Origin: Daejeonella sp. | GTDB lineage: Bacteria > Bacteroidota > Bacteroidia > Sphingobacteriales > Sphingobacteriaceae | DNA length: 53,400 nucleotides | Assembly: GCF_030695525.1 (NCBI RefSeq) | Contig: NZ_JAUYSS010000063.1 | Span: forward strand, 1 to 53,400 | Direction of reading: 5' to 3' | Part shown: in pieces, positions 8,559 through 17,117 of the stretch | How the letters are laid out: every line of letters starts with the position of its first letter | Numbering within the stretch: position 1 is the stretch's first letter | The notes under the pieces: generated by a model | Seen by the model: the letters and a program-made list of their open reading frames with translations, nothing else | Database searches by the model: none | What the model was told of the DNA's origin: nothing | Made by a program: the position numbers and the translations under genes

Positions 8559-10220
8559 CTATGATCTCACAGGAAATTGGATCTGAATATTTAGTCCCCC
8601 TGTTGTGCCTTCTTCAAAAGTAATATTGCCATGGATGCTTTTTATACGGTTTCCCGTATTCGTAAGCCCGTTCTTAAAAATGGTCCCTTCGGGGAGGCCG
8701 GCTCCATTGTCGGTGTAAAAGACCTTGATATTGTCCGCCTTTCGCTCAAAACGGATGGCTACTGAACTAGCTTTACTGTGTTTGTTCATATTCACCATCA
8801 ATTCCTGTAGCACATAATACAGGTTGTCTTTTGATTCCTGATTTAATTCTGACCATAATTCGCTGGTATTCCCGACAATCACAACCCTGGTATCATGCGT
8901 GGCGAACGACATAAGTAAATTACTTATGGAATTTTGAAAATCGTAGCCCGGGAGGCCCAAAGAAACATCATCATATGAAATATCCCGGGAACGTTCGTAC
9001 AGGACTTCCATATCATCAAGAATCCGGTCGCGGTCAATTTTAGCGTCGTTCTCTAGTTCAGACATCAGGCGGTATAGTCCGTTAGCTACAACATCATGCA
9101 CCTTTTTTGAAGTTTTAAGCTGGCTTTCTTTAATTGCGCTGGCGGCTTGCAACGCTAAACGGCGTGTTCTCCTTTTATAAGATAAAACCCCCGTAATGCT
9201 GCCCGCTATAATCAGGATTGCGAGACTTATTAACCAAACATTTCTTTTGGTATTTTCTTGCTGAAGTAAGAGATTATCTGCCTTATGCTTTTCAGTTTCA
9301 TACCGGATCAGAGCGAATTGATTCTTTGCACTATTCCGGGCTATTTGAATGCTATCTCCTAAGCTTCGATAGATATTAAAGTATTCCCTTGAGTCCCGCG
9401 GATCACTAAGTGGTATTAATTTTTGTAAGGCTTCCAGACGATCATCAGGACTGTTAAGTTTAGTTGCCAAACCATACATTTTTCTTGAAAAAATTAATGC
9501 ACTATCCGGACGTTTTTTGAGATAGTAATCAGCAAGATGAGCATAGCTTGCATTCTGTCCCCATAAATCCTTTTCTTTCAATCTGATATTTAAGGATTGA
9601 TAAAGTTCTTTCGATGAATTATAATCGGGAGTTTGAAGCCATTTGGTATATGCAAAATTAGAAAGGGCTCTTGCATAATTAACAGCGTTCTTTTCTTGTC
9701 CCAATACAGACATATAAATTTCAATAGCTTTTAAAAACTCTCCATTTTTGCGGTATGCATTGGCTATATTATTCCTGACAATTAGCGCATAAGTACTATC
9801 AGGAATAAATCCCAAACTCTTGTTGTAGAATTCTATTGCTTTTGTGTATTGTTTGAGATTATAGCTGGCAATCCCCAGATTATTATAGTTCGATAGGATG
9901 TAAGGATGGTGTTCCGGATTTTTCTCATCGAAAAAAGGTACGGCATTTAAAGATAATTCTTGTCCGCCAAAATGATCTCCCCCATCGGTAGCAATGATTG
10001 ACATATTTACAATGCAGCTAGCTGCACCAAGACTATCTTTGTCCTGAATAAATTGATCCTTTGCTTTATTAAAATAAAAAAAGGCAGAATCTGTTTCTCG
10101 CCTATCCCGATGTTCATAGGCTCTTTTGTAGAAAATGTTATTAGTCTTTTCATGCCTGGTATTATTTGAACATGCGTAGCTAAATACTATCAAACAGAGA
10201 AATATAATATTGAGCTTCAT
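8559..10220 (-). CDS. TPR-containing sensor histidine kinase (HisKA_3 type)
   Basis: 553 residues. The N-terminus ends in Cys17 (IVFSYAC), suggesting a lipid anchor. TPR-like helix pairs fill about 25-300 (for example YNNLGIASYNLKQYTKAIEFYNKSL), presumably in the periplasm. A membrane helix lies at about 328-347. A dimerisation box with H375 (KKVHDVVANGLYRL) follows. The ATPase domain carries an N-box (QELMVNMNKHSKAS) and the G-box DNGAGLP. This layout is standard for Bacteroidota TPR kinases. Translationally linked to the regulator at 7891-8556. The signal is unknown. Confidence 0.9.
   Translation of the reverse strand: MKLNIIFLCLIVFSYACSNNTRHEKTNNIFYKRAYEHRDRRETDSAFFYFNKAKDQFIQDKDSLGAASCIVNMSIIATDGGDHFGGQELSLNAVPFFDEKNPEHHPYILSNYNNLGIASYNLKQYTKAIEFYNKSLGFIPDSTYALIVRNNIANAYRKNGEFLKAIEIYMSVLGQEKNAVNYARALSNFAYTKWLQTPDYNSSKELYQSLNIRLKEKDLWGQNASYAHLADYYLKKRPDSALIFSRKMYGLATKLNSPDDRLEALQKLIPLSDPRDSREYFNIYRSLGDSIQIARNSAKNQFALIRYETEKHKADNLLLQQENTKRNVWLISLAILIIAGSITGVLSYKRRTRRLALQAASAIKESQLKTSKKVHDVVANGLYRLMSELENDAKIDRDRILDDMEVLYERSRDISYDDVSLGLPGYDFQNSISNLLMSFATHDTRVVIVGNTSELWSELNQESKDNLYYVLQELMVNMNKHSKASSVAIRFERKADNIKVFYTDNGAGLPEGTIFKNGLTNTGNRIKSIHGNITFEEGTTGGLNIQIQFPVRS
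8645..8658. promoter_or_regulatory. TACGG-N4-CCGTA palindrome, site 2
   Basis: TACGGTTTCCCGTA within the 3' end of the kinase gene (codons for GNRIK), identical to 6323-6336. It lies about 90 bp before the regulator start codon. Because it is inside a conserved coding motif, part of the match could be due to protein constraint. Confidence 0.3.
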
Positions 10221-10320
10221 TAAGGCAGATTTTTCCTAATTTAAAAATTAGGTACAATATATTCTCTTAATTCGGCTTTAAAATTCCAGCCAGTCCTTAA
10301 TCGTGCTCGTGTCTAATAGT

Positions 10321-10370
10321 ATAAAGCAAATCTGGGTGCCATTAGAAAGAAGCTCTAACGACACCCAGAC
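10321..10370 (-). terminator. Probable terminator after the small lipoprotein gene
   Basis: TCTGGGTG (10331-10338) pairs with CACCCAGA (10362-10369), and an inner TTAGA/TCTAA stem adds to it. On the minus strand the hairpin is followed by a T-rich run (complement of ATAAAGCAAA). It begins just after the stop codon of the 57-residue lipoprotein gene at 10375. Confidence 0.65.
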
Positions 10371-10374
10371 TTAA

Positions 10375-10548
10375 TTAAGGTCTTGGAGGTGGTGGTATTT
10401 GTCCATTTTCACCACCGGTATCATCAATTGGATCACCGTTTAATGTGCTGTATTCGGAATTGTTCCCTTTCGGAGAATCTCCATTACCTGTTGTATTGCC
10501 TGAACTGCATGCCAATCCCAATAAGATTGCAATTATGAATTGAATCAT
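10375..10548 (-). CDS. 57-residue lipoprotein
   Basis: The frame from ATG at 10548 to TAA at 10375 encodes MIQFIIAILLGLACSSGN..., a textbook lipoprotein signal with lipobox LGLAC (Cys14). A short acidic, Gly/Asn/Pro-rich mature part follows and ends in QIPPPPRP. A terminator follows the stop. The composition suggests a disordered surface or periplasmic tail. It is adjacent to, and on the same strand as, the TPR kinase, so it may be co-regulated. Function unknown. Confidence 0.6.
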   Translation of the reverse strand: MIQFIIAILLGLACSSGNTTGNGDSPKGNNSEYSTLNGDPIDDTGGENGQIPPPPRP

Positions 10549-10876
10549 TTCTTAAAATTTAAAATGTTTGAAAATCATGCAGGGCCATCCGAATCCGATC
10601 GGAAGGATTGCTGCGTTGAATTCAAGAGGCGCCTCTTAAATTTTTTGGGAAGGATTGAGATTTGATTGGCGAACATGATATGACTGCTTCCCAGGTCAAT
10701 GATATCAGTCCACCAATCTCCTCTCGGTTGGAAGCAATCAATGTTATTTGTTCAGCTTCCGGAAACAAAGGTGCAGCAGGCCAGGCAGCTGAATATTAAA
10801 TGGTTCCGAAGAATCCGATTGTTCCGATAGAATTCCGAAAAGCCTGAAATATTCCTTAATTTCAGGCTCATATTTT
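10549..10876. other. Spacer with hairpins and TTCCGA repeats
   Basis: No gene of convincing length. AAGAGGCGCCTCTT (10624-10637) is a 14-bp palindrome followed on the + strand by a T-run, which is terminator-like but has no upstream + gene. TCCGA recurs near 10805, 10814, 10823 and 10834. A hairpin precedes the next gene (10841-10868). Confidence 0.5.
10841..10868 (+). promoter_or_regulatory. Stem-loop just upstream of the 10877 gene
   Basis: AGCCTGAAAT (10841-10850) and ATTTCAGGCT (10859-10868) form a perfect 10-bp stem with an 8-nt loop, ending 8 nt before the first possible start at 10877. If translation starts at the in-frame Met at 10895, it lies in the leader. It could limit ribosome access or act as an attenuator. 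Confidence 0.5.
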
Positions 10877-11812
10877 ATGCAGGATTCCGGAAAAATGTTC
10901 TCAGATTATAAAGCAGCTGTAATCAATTTCTATCAACAGAAAAGGAATGAGGGAAGCCTTTCACTCAATTTGCAACAACCTACACCCGCCAAATTGAAGA
11001 AGGAATGCCTTAGCGTTTTTGAAATAAGAAGATCCCGTAATGACCTGGAAATTTTGAGTCAGTTTTTTGGCCATCGGGCAGAAGAAGTGGCGTATGAAGC
11101 AGCAATCAGAACAATGGATACCGATAAGTTTCGGCCATTAGTAAACCTATTAATTGGAAAGGTCAGAGAGACTGAAGACAAAAATATTGCGCTTCTCTCC
11201 TGGCTCATTGATTTTAAGCCCAGACCTTATCGCTTTGGATCTAGCTTTACAAATAATGGAGCGGATGCAGAGGGACATAAGGAGCCTGAAGATACCTTTA
11301 TTATCACTGAAAAGCCAGGCATGGCTCCTCTGGAAGCTGAGGACCTCAATTTTGTTAGCGGCATGGGAACTGGAGGTGCCCCTAAATCAGGGAATAAGAT
11401 TAACTATTTTCATGAATATAAAAAGCAGGGAATTATTGGTCTTGGGATTTTAATCATAAGTGTTTTAGGAATTTCATTCTACACGTCTAAGCCACAATGT
11501 ATGTATTGGACTGGAGATCAATACGAGGCCATCGCTTGTGATAAAAAGGCACCCCATATACAGCCTATCCTGGCAGATGATTTTAAACTTGAACACTTTA
11601 AAAGAATTACCAAACGGGATACCTTAACATATAATGATATAAATAAGGTTTGGTACGCAAGTGTTGATAAGCAAATTGAGTTCTATACAAGTGCTGGAGA
11701 AGACCCTCGTTTGGCCGGCCGACAATTAAGGCCTATGTCGAAATATATCTTTGAGAAATATATTCTTCCATTAAAAACACCCCGGGGTAAATTGAGTATT
11801 CCCAGTCACTGA
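10877..11812 (+). CDS. Single-pass membrane protein, Sphingobacteriaceae type
   Basis: 311 residues (305 if started at the Met at 10895, MFSDYKAAVINFY). The cytoplasmic part (1-185) begins with helices and holds a motif LKKECLSVFEIRRSRNDLEILSQFFG. One membrane helix follows at about 187-206 (GIIGLGILIISVLGISFY). The outer part carries CMYWTGDQYEAIAC (two Cys that may pair) and ends in a conserved-looking RITKRDTLTYNDINKVWYA stretch. I recall proteins of this plan from Pedobacter-like genomes but know no function. It is preceded by a hairpin. Confidence 0.75.
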   Translation: MQDSGKMFSDYKAAVINFYQQKRNEGSLSLNLQQPTPAKLKKECLSVFEIRRSRNDLEILSQFFGHRAEEVAYEAAIRTMDTDKFRPLVNLLIGKVRETEDKNIALLSWLIDFKPRPYRFGSSFTNNGADAEGHKEPEDTFIITEKPGMAPLEAEDLNFVSGMGTGGAPKSGNKINYFHEYKKQGIIGLGILIISVLGISFYTSKPQCMYWTGDQYEAIACDKKAPHIQPILADDFKLEHFKRITKRDTLTYNDINKVWYASVDKQIEFYTSAGEDPRLAGRQLRPMSKYIFEKYILPLKTPRGKLSIPSH

Positions 11813-11846
11813 TTGCCGGTAAAAGGTTTTGTTTTTCGACCCCGAA

Positions 11847-12131
11847 CACTCAATGTCATTATTTAAATTTGGGGAGGTTCCAGCTTTCGCTGGAATGACA
11901 ACATTGCTGGGGGGAGATGGGGGGAGATTCCAGCCTTCGCTGGAATCGGTTCAGATCACTCCTCATTTCCAAAATAAATAAAGACAAAAAATGAGTAAAA
12001 GCACAACATCATTTATAATACGGTTCCGTCTTTTGATTCCAGCGAAGGCTGGAATCTCCTTATTAACCAAAAAATTTTGTCATTCCAGCGAAAGCTGGAA
12101 CCTACTGCCCCTTAAATAATGACATTGAGCG
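11847..12131. repeat. 285-bp inverted repeat built from TTCCAGCGAAAGCTGGAA units
   Basis: Two 55-bp outer arms (11847-11901 and 12077-12131) are near-perfect reverse complements, mismatched mainly in a central block. Each holds an 18-bp dyad TTCCAGC-TTTC-GCTGGAA (11878-11895; 12083-12100). An inner pair, TTCCAGCCTTCGCTGGAA (11928-11945) and its complement at 12037-12054, is nested inside. The whole stretch could fold as a cruciform. It encodes nothing. It resembles the palindromic repeats scattered in Bacteroidota spacers or a MITE-like relic. Confidence 0.75.
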
Positions 12132-12181
12132 AAAGCTGGAACCTTAGGTAATCTTCTTTCATCCTCCCAACAACGCTTGTC

Positions 12182-12214
12182 ATCCGATAACCATCGGATC
12201 CAGCGAAAGCTGGA
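12182..12214. repeat. Further palindromic repeat unit
   Basis: TCCAGCGAAAGCTGGA (12199-12214) is another unit of the family in 11847-12131. It is preceded by ATCCGAT-AACC-ATCGGAT (12182-12199), a small dyad. A partial unit, GAGCGAAAGCTGGAACC, begins at 12127. Confidence 0.65.
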
Positions 12215-12374
12215 ACCTGTATTAATAATTCTTACAAAGTCGGATCACCTTCAAGCCTTCTTGTATTAGTTTCAGAGGGACTTGCTTTAGTATTGCAATA
12301 AGTGATTATGATTTAGTATAAATTTTAACCGGATACTGGTAATTCCCAGCCTATTCCTCAGATCTTCCCTTCCG

Positions 12375-12390
12375 TTACGGAAAACCGTAA
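12375..12390. promoter_or_regulatory. TTACGG-AAAA-CCGTAA palindrome, site 3
   Basis: A perfect 16-bp dyad, about 155 bp upstream of the small secreted-protein gene at 12544. It shares the half-sites TACGG and CCGTA and the 4-bp spacer with the sites at 6323 and 8645. Confidence 0.45.
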
Positions 12391-12543
12391 AAATCAAAAG
12401 AAGTACTTCGTAATTTTGAATAGCCGAATGCATGAAAATTGAAGGCTATGCAGTATAAAATACTGAATATCAAATATATGAGCGCTCGGTTTATTTGTAT
12501 TAAGGATTTATTTGGTTTATGTTTAATGATCTAAAGTGCTCAA

Positions 12544-12816
12544 ATGAAAGGAAATATTGGCAGTCAGTTAAATGGAATACTCCTCTCGACTGTTTTAATC
12601 TTTGTCCTTTCATTATCCCTTCAGAGTCAGACGAATAGCCATTTCACAGCTTCCGGTTCTATTCATGAAAGCCAGGAAACTATTGTTTATATCACAAAAA
12701 CCGGAACAAAGTATCATAAATCTTCCTGCAGGTATCTGAATCAGAGTAAGATTAAGACGACGCTGAAGAAGGCTGTGGCGGCGGGGAATGTGGCGTGTAA
12801 GGTTTGTAAACCATAG
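12544..12816 (+). CDS. Small secreted protein with a Cys/His metal-site motif
   Basis: 90 residues: a signal peptide (to about residue 30) and a C-terminal domain reading YITKTGTKYHKSSCRYL...VACKVCKP. The pattern HxxxC followed by CxxC near the end is a probable zinc site like the small 'Ada-like' or nuclease-associated appendix domains that end in CxxCKP. In other proteins this module is fused to nucleases or hydrolases; here it stands alone. A palindrome at 12375-12390 may control it. The next gene starts 10 nt after its stop. Confidence 0.7.
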   Translation: MKGNIGSQLNGILLSTVLIFVLSLSLQSQTNSHFTASGSIHESQETIVYITKTGTKYHKSSCRYLNQSKIKTTLKKAVAAGNVACKVCKP

Positions 12817-12826
12817 AATTAAACTG

Positions 12827-13180
12827 ATGAAAAAATTAGTGTTATTAATCATTGCCTTTGCAGGTTTTCTGCCTTTATCTTCTATAGCGCAATCATATAA
12901 GGAATGGAAAGACCATGATGTGGTACGCTTTTATAAGAAAGTTGATTTAGACTCATATAGCCTTGATAAAGAGGGCGAAGAGATTGAAGAAATTTATACA
13001 CCCACAAAAATTGATGATGGTCAATACAAAGTAGAAGTCACTAAGGTTTCATCAAAACTATACCAGATAAGGGGAACAAATATTTACATGTACTTTAGGT
13101 ATTCTCCATATTTATATACCTATGATGAAGGAATTTTAGAAGTATCTTATAATTACGGAACATTTTATGAAAAGCCATGA
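12827..13180 (+). CDS. Small secreted protein, unknown
   Basis: 117 residues from the ATG at 12827, which starts a clear signal peptide (MKKLVLLIIAFAGFLPLSSIAQ). The mature domain is rich in Tyr, Asp, Glu and Lys (KEWKDHDVVRFYKKVDLDSYS) and looks beta-rich. It begins 10 bp after the preceding stop, so the two small secreted proteins are probably co-transcribed. Family not recognised. Confidence 0.7.
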   Translation: MKKLVLLIIAFAGFLPLSSIAQSYKEWKDHDVVRFYKKVDLDSYSLDKEGEEIEEIYTPTKIDDGQYKVEVTKVSSKLYQIRGTNIYMYFRYSPYLYTYDEGILEVSYNYGTFYEKP

Positions 13181-13265
13181 TTTGGCTTCCAATTTAGTCA
13201 GATTACCTTTGAGAAGAGGGAATATAATTTGTAAACTAATTGTCCTTTATTAACAAACACAGATT

Positions 13266-13646
13266 ATGAACGAAATCGTCCGAAGAAAATTAATAGAAGT
13301 TGCGAGGAAAAAAGGCGAGCAAACTATTACATATCAGGAACTATCAGACCAATGTAATCTCGGATTGCTTATGCGTGAGTCTGAATATGCTAGAGCAGAA
13401 ATTGGTCGAATTTTAGGAGAAATTTCAACCTTTGAACATAATAATGCCAGACCATTACTTAGTTCCTTAGTACTTTCTAAAGGAAGTGCTTATGAAGGTG
13501 ATGGGTTCTTTAAACTTTGTGATGAACTAGGTTTTGGTCCCTGGAAGAAACTTCAAAATGATATAGAATTCCCATTTCAACAAATGAGAAAATGTTATGA
13601 CTTCTGGAAAAACGACTCTTATTATGACCAATATTTAAATGAGTAA
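13266..13646 (+). CDS. Hypothetical protein at the start of the defence-like island
   Basis: 126 residues, cytoplasmic, no membrane segment. It opens with helices (MNEIVRRKLIEVARKKGEQTITYQELSDQC) that look like a small winged-helix or DNA-binding start, and has the signature ILGEISTFEHNNARPLLSSLV. I recall short proteins with this ILGEIS...RPLLS pattern near restriction genes, but the function is not established. It lies 46 bp upstream of hsdM on the same strand. Confidence 0.7.
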   Translation: MNEIVRRKLIEVARKKGEQTITYQELSDQCNLGLLMRESEYARAEIGRILGEISTFEHNNARPLLSSLVLSKGSAYEGDGFFKLCDELGFGPWKKLQNDIEFPFQQMRKCYDFWKNDSYYDQYLNE

Positions 13647-13692
13647 GTAATCTTAAATTAATAGTTTTACATCACACTCATTTATACGATCA

Positions 13693-16041
13693 ATGAACCA
13701 AGCCGTACATAATAAATTAGTTTCTTTTATCTGGTCTATTGCTGACGATTGCCTGCGCGATGTTTACGTCCGTGGAAAATACCGGGATGTGATTTTACCC
13801 ATGACTGTTTTACGCCGCTTAGATGCTTTGCTCGAACCTACAAAAGCGGCCGTACTGGAGGAAATGACCTTTCAAAAAGATGAAGCTAAATTTTTAGAAT
13901 GGGACACCAGTGGCTTAAAGTCTGCTTCCGGCTATGTATTCTATAATACCAGCGAATGGACCTTACAGCGCTTACACGACACCGCAACCAATAACCAGCA
14001 AATTCTGCAAGCCAATGTGGAGGATTACCTGAACGGTTTTAGTGATAATGTTAAAGAGATCATCGATAAGTTTAAATTGAAAAGTCAGGTGAGGCATATG
14101 GCACAGAAAGATGTGCTATTGGATGTGCTGGAAAAATTTACCTCAGCTAAAATCAATTTAACCCCATTCGAAAAACTGGATCCCGATGGACGCAAATTGG
14201 CTCCCTTAAGTAATTTAGGGATGGGCTATGTGTTTGAAGAACTGATCCGAAAGTTTAACGAGGAAAATAACGAAGAAGCCGGAGAACACTTTACCCCCCG
14301 TGAAGTTATTGATTTAATGACCCATCTGGTCTTCGAACCCATTAAAGATGAATTGCCACCGGTAATGACCATTTATGATCCGGCTTGCGGTTCTGGTGGC
14401 ATGCTGACCGAATCTCAGAATTTCATTAAGGATGAAGATGGAGAAATCAAAGCCAGTGGCGATGTGCATTTATATGGCAAGGAAATTAATGATGAAACCT
14501 ATGCCATCTGTAAATCGGATATGATGATTAAAGGGAACGACCCGGAGAATATCCGCGTGGGTTCTACCCTGAGTACCGATGAGTTTGCCGGCAAGAACTT
14601 TAACTTCATGCTCTCCAATCCGCCTTATGGAAAATCATGGGCCAGTGAACAGAAATACATTAAAGATGGCAAAGACATCATCGACCCCCGGTTCCAGATT
14701 ACATTGAAAAACTATTGGGGCGAAGCAGAGGATGCCGATGCCACTCCACGTTCCTCAGACGGGCAATTGCTTTTTTTAATGGAAATGGTGAGTAAGATGA
14801 AACCACTGGATCAAAGTCCGGCGGGTTCCCGCATTGCCTCGGTTCATAATGGTTCCAGTTTATTTACTGGCGATGCCGGAGGTGGAGAAAGTAATATCAG
14901 AAGGTATATCATCGAGAACGACTGGCTGGAAGCCATCATCCAAATGCCGAATAACCTCTTTTATAATACAGGTATCACCACCTATATCTGGTTATTATCC
15001 AATAATAAAAAGCAGGAGCGAAAAGGTAAAGTACAATTGATCGATGCCGGATCTTTATACCGTAAACTGCGCAAGAATTTAGGAAACAAGAACTGTGAGT
15101 TTGCTCCTGAGCATATCCGTGAAATACTGAATGTTTATGCGCAAATGCAGGCCATAGAAAGAAGCGGCGAGCAAGGCATTGCTTCTAAACTGTTTGATAA
15201 TGCTGATTTTGGCTATTATAAAGTGAGCATCGAACGGCCAAAACGTTTAAAAGCACAATTCACAAAAGAGAAGATTGCCGAATTACGCTTCGATAAATCT
15301 CTGCGTGAAGCCATGGAATGGGCCTATCAGGAGTATGGCGAAGCAGTTTATACCGACCTGAAAAGCCATGAAAAAGAGATCCTCGACTGGTGCGATAAAA
15401 ACGAACTGAATCTAAGTGCCAAACAAAGTAAGGCATTAACTAGCTTAAGCACCTGGCAAAAGGGAATAGAATTAATGAATATTGCCGAAAGCCTGATGGA
15501 GAAAATAGGCAGCGCCGAATACAGCAACTTTAACGAATTTAATACACGGGTAAATGAGGCTTTAAAACAAAATAAAACTACAATCTCCGCTTCCGAAAAA
15601 AATACCATTTTAAATGCCATCAGCTGGTACGATGCCGATGCCGAAAAAGTAGAGAAAGGTATCATCAAACTGCAGGGGGAAAAGCTGGAAAACCTCCTGG
15701 AACATTTAAATTGTGGGGAAAATGAATTGGCCGATTATGGCTATTATGCTACCCCTAAAAAAGGCGAATACCTGCAATATGAAACCGAAAGTGATTTACG
15801 GGACTCAGAAAGTGTGCCTTTAAAAGAAAATATCCATCACTATTTTTTAAAAGAAGTGAAACCACATGTTGAAGAGGCCTGGATTAATCTGGAGGCCACC
15901 AAAATAGGCTATGAAATCTCCTTCAATAAATACTTCTACCAGCATAAACCTTTACGTTCATTAGAAGAAGTGAGTGCTGATATTTTAGCGCTGGAGGCAG
16001 AAAGCGATGGTTTAATCCGCGAAATTTTAAATCTGGCTTAA
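13693..16041 (+). CDS. hsdM: Type I restriction-modification DNA methyltransferase subunit
   Basis: 782 residues. An HsdM N-terminal helical domain (10-150, SFIWSIADDCLRDVYVRGKY) is followed by the N6-adenine methylase domain with DPACGSGG (229-236, SAM binding) and NPPYG (310-314, catalytic). It methylates adenine in double-stranded DNA when joined to a specificity subunit. It is longer than the common ~500-residue HsdM; the C-terminal ~270 residues are helical. No hsdS or hsdR gene follows. RhuM starts 1 bp downstream instead. Whether it is active alone or works with a distant HsdS cannot be told. Confidence 0.95.
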   Translation: MNQAVHNKLVSFIWSIADDCLRDVYVRGKYRDVILPMTVLRRLDALLEPTKAAVLEEMTFQKDEAKFLEWDTSGLKSASGYVFYNTSEWTLQRLHDTATNNQQILQANVEDYLNGFSDNVKEIIDKFKLKSQVRHMAQKDVLLDVLEKFTSAKINLTPFEKLDPDGRKLAPLSNLGMGYVFEELIRKFNEENNEEAGEHFTPREVIDLMTHLVFEPIKDELPPVMTIYDPACGSGGMLTESQNFIKDEDGEIKASGDVHLYGKEINDETYAICKSDMMIKGNDPENIRVGSTLSTDEFAGKNFNFMLSNPPYGKSWASEQKYIKDGKDIIDPRFQITLKNYWGEAEDADATPRSSDGQLLFLMEMVSKMKPLDQSPAGSRIASVHNGSSLFTGDAGGGESNIRRYIIENDWLEAIIQMPNNLFYNTGITTYIWLLSNNKKQERKGKVQLIDAGSLYRKLRKNLGNKNCEFAPEHIREILNVYAQMQAIERSGEQGIASKLFDNADFGYYKVSIERPKRLKAQFTKEKIAELRFDKSLREAMEWAYQEYGEAVYTDLKSHEKEILDWCDKNELNLSAKQSKALTSLSTWQKGIELMNIAESLMEKIGSAEYSNFNEFNTRVNEALKQNKTTISASEKNTILNAISWYDADAEKVEKGIIKLQGEKLENLLEHLNCGENELADYGYYATPKKGEYLQYETESDLRDSESVPLKENIHHYFLKEVKPHVEEAWINLEATKIGYEISFNKYFYQHKPLRSLEEVSADILALEAESDGLIREILNLA

Positions 16042-16042
16042 C

Positions 16043-17044
16043 ATGGATTCTGAGTTAATCTTATACCAGTCGGAAGACGGACAAACTAAAATACAAGCCC
16101 GTTTAGAAAACGAAACAGTTTGGCTTACGCAAGCGCAAATGATCGAATTGTTTGGTAAAGTAAAATCTACCATAAGCGAGCACATAAAAAACATTTTTGA
16201 AGAGGGGGAATTAGATGAGAATTCAGTTGTTCGGAATTTCCGAATAACTGCCGCAGACGGAAAAGATTACCTAACTAATCATTACAACCTCGATGTAATC
16301 ATCTCTGTAGGTTATCGGGTAAAAAGCTTACAGGGAACCCGGTTTCGCCAATGGGCTACGGCCAGACTTCGCGAATATATCGTGAAAGGTTTTACGATGA
16401 ACGACGAATTGCTTAAACAAGCAGGCGGCGGCGATTACTTCGAAGAGCTATTAGCCCGCATCAGAGACATTCGTTCTTCTGAAAAAGTATTCTGGAGGAA
16501 AGTATTGGATATCTATGCGACCAGTGTGGATTACGACCCTACTGCCGAAGCTTCAGTAACATTTTTTAAAACCATACAGAACAAAATGCATTGGGCAGCA
16601 CACGGACAAACTGCTGCCGAAGTTATATACAGTCGTATAGATGCGGCAAAACCTTTTCTGGGACTCACAAGCTTTAAAGGAGAGCAACCCACACAGCAGG
16701 AAACTACCATTGCCAAAAATTATTTAAATGAGCAGGAATTAAATGTACTCAACCGTATGGTGACTGCTTATTTAGAAGTTGCGGAATTGCAGGCCCTGAA
16801 CCGTAAACCCATGTATATGTCCGATTGGCTGCAACGTGTGGATGATTTTTTACAAATGACCGGGAATAGCATTTTAAGTCATGCCGGCGCCGTTAGCCAT
16901 CAAAAAGCCCTGGATAAAGCGAAAGAGCACTATTCGGCCTATAAACAAAACCTTAAAAACGAATTATCTAAAGCAGAAAGGGACTTTGTACAGCACTTAG
17001 AACAAAGTCATAAACAGCTTAAAAAGAAAAAAGATGGAAATTAA
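16043..17044 (+). CDS. rhuM: RhuM family protein (copy 1)
   Basis: 333 residues. It matches the RhuM plan: an N-terminal region with an HTH-like stretch (VWLTQAQMIELFGKVKSTISEHIKNIF), then HYNLDVIISVGYRVKSLQGTRFRQWATARL, then the helical part (DWLQRVDDFLQMTGNSIL) and a Lys/Glu-rich C-terminal helix (SHAGAVSHQKALDKAKEHY). RhuM proteins were first noted in Salmonella pathogenicity island 3 and often sit inside type I restriction loci; their role is unclear. It follows hsdM by 1 bp, so it is part of that operon. A paralogue lies at 33457-34467. Confidence 0.9.
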   Translation: MDSELILYQSEDGQTKIQARLENETVWLTQAQMIELFGKVKSTISEHIKNIFEEGELDENSVVRNFRITAADGKDYLTNHYNLDVIISVGYRVKSLQGTRFRQWATARLREYIVKGFTMNDELLKQAGGGDYFEELLARIRDIRSSEKVFWRKVLDIYATSVDYDPTAEASVTFFKTIQNKMHWAAHGQTAAEVIYSRIDAAKPFLGLTSFKGEQPTQQETTIAKNYLNEQELNVLNRMVTAYLEVAELQALNRKPMYMSDWLQRVDDFLQMTGNSILSHAGAVSHQKALDKAKEHYSAYKQNLKNELSKAERDFVQHLEQSHKQLKKKKDGN

Positions 17045-17117
17045 GAATCAAGAATGCATTCGATAAATTGTCTATGGAAACCTCTGGTGAGGTCTTGAAG
17101 ATTAAGGCATTGTAGTT

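Noticed and set aside
17041-17099. 24-codon in-frame tail after RhuM (ends GEVLKIKAL)
   Set aside because: Could be the C-terminus of a lost gene, but too short to support.
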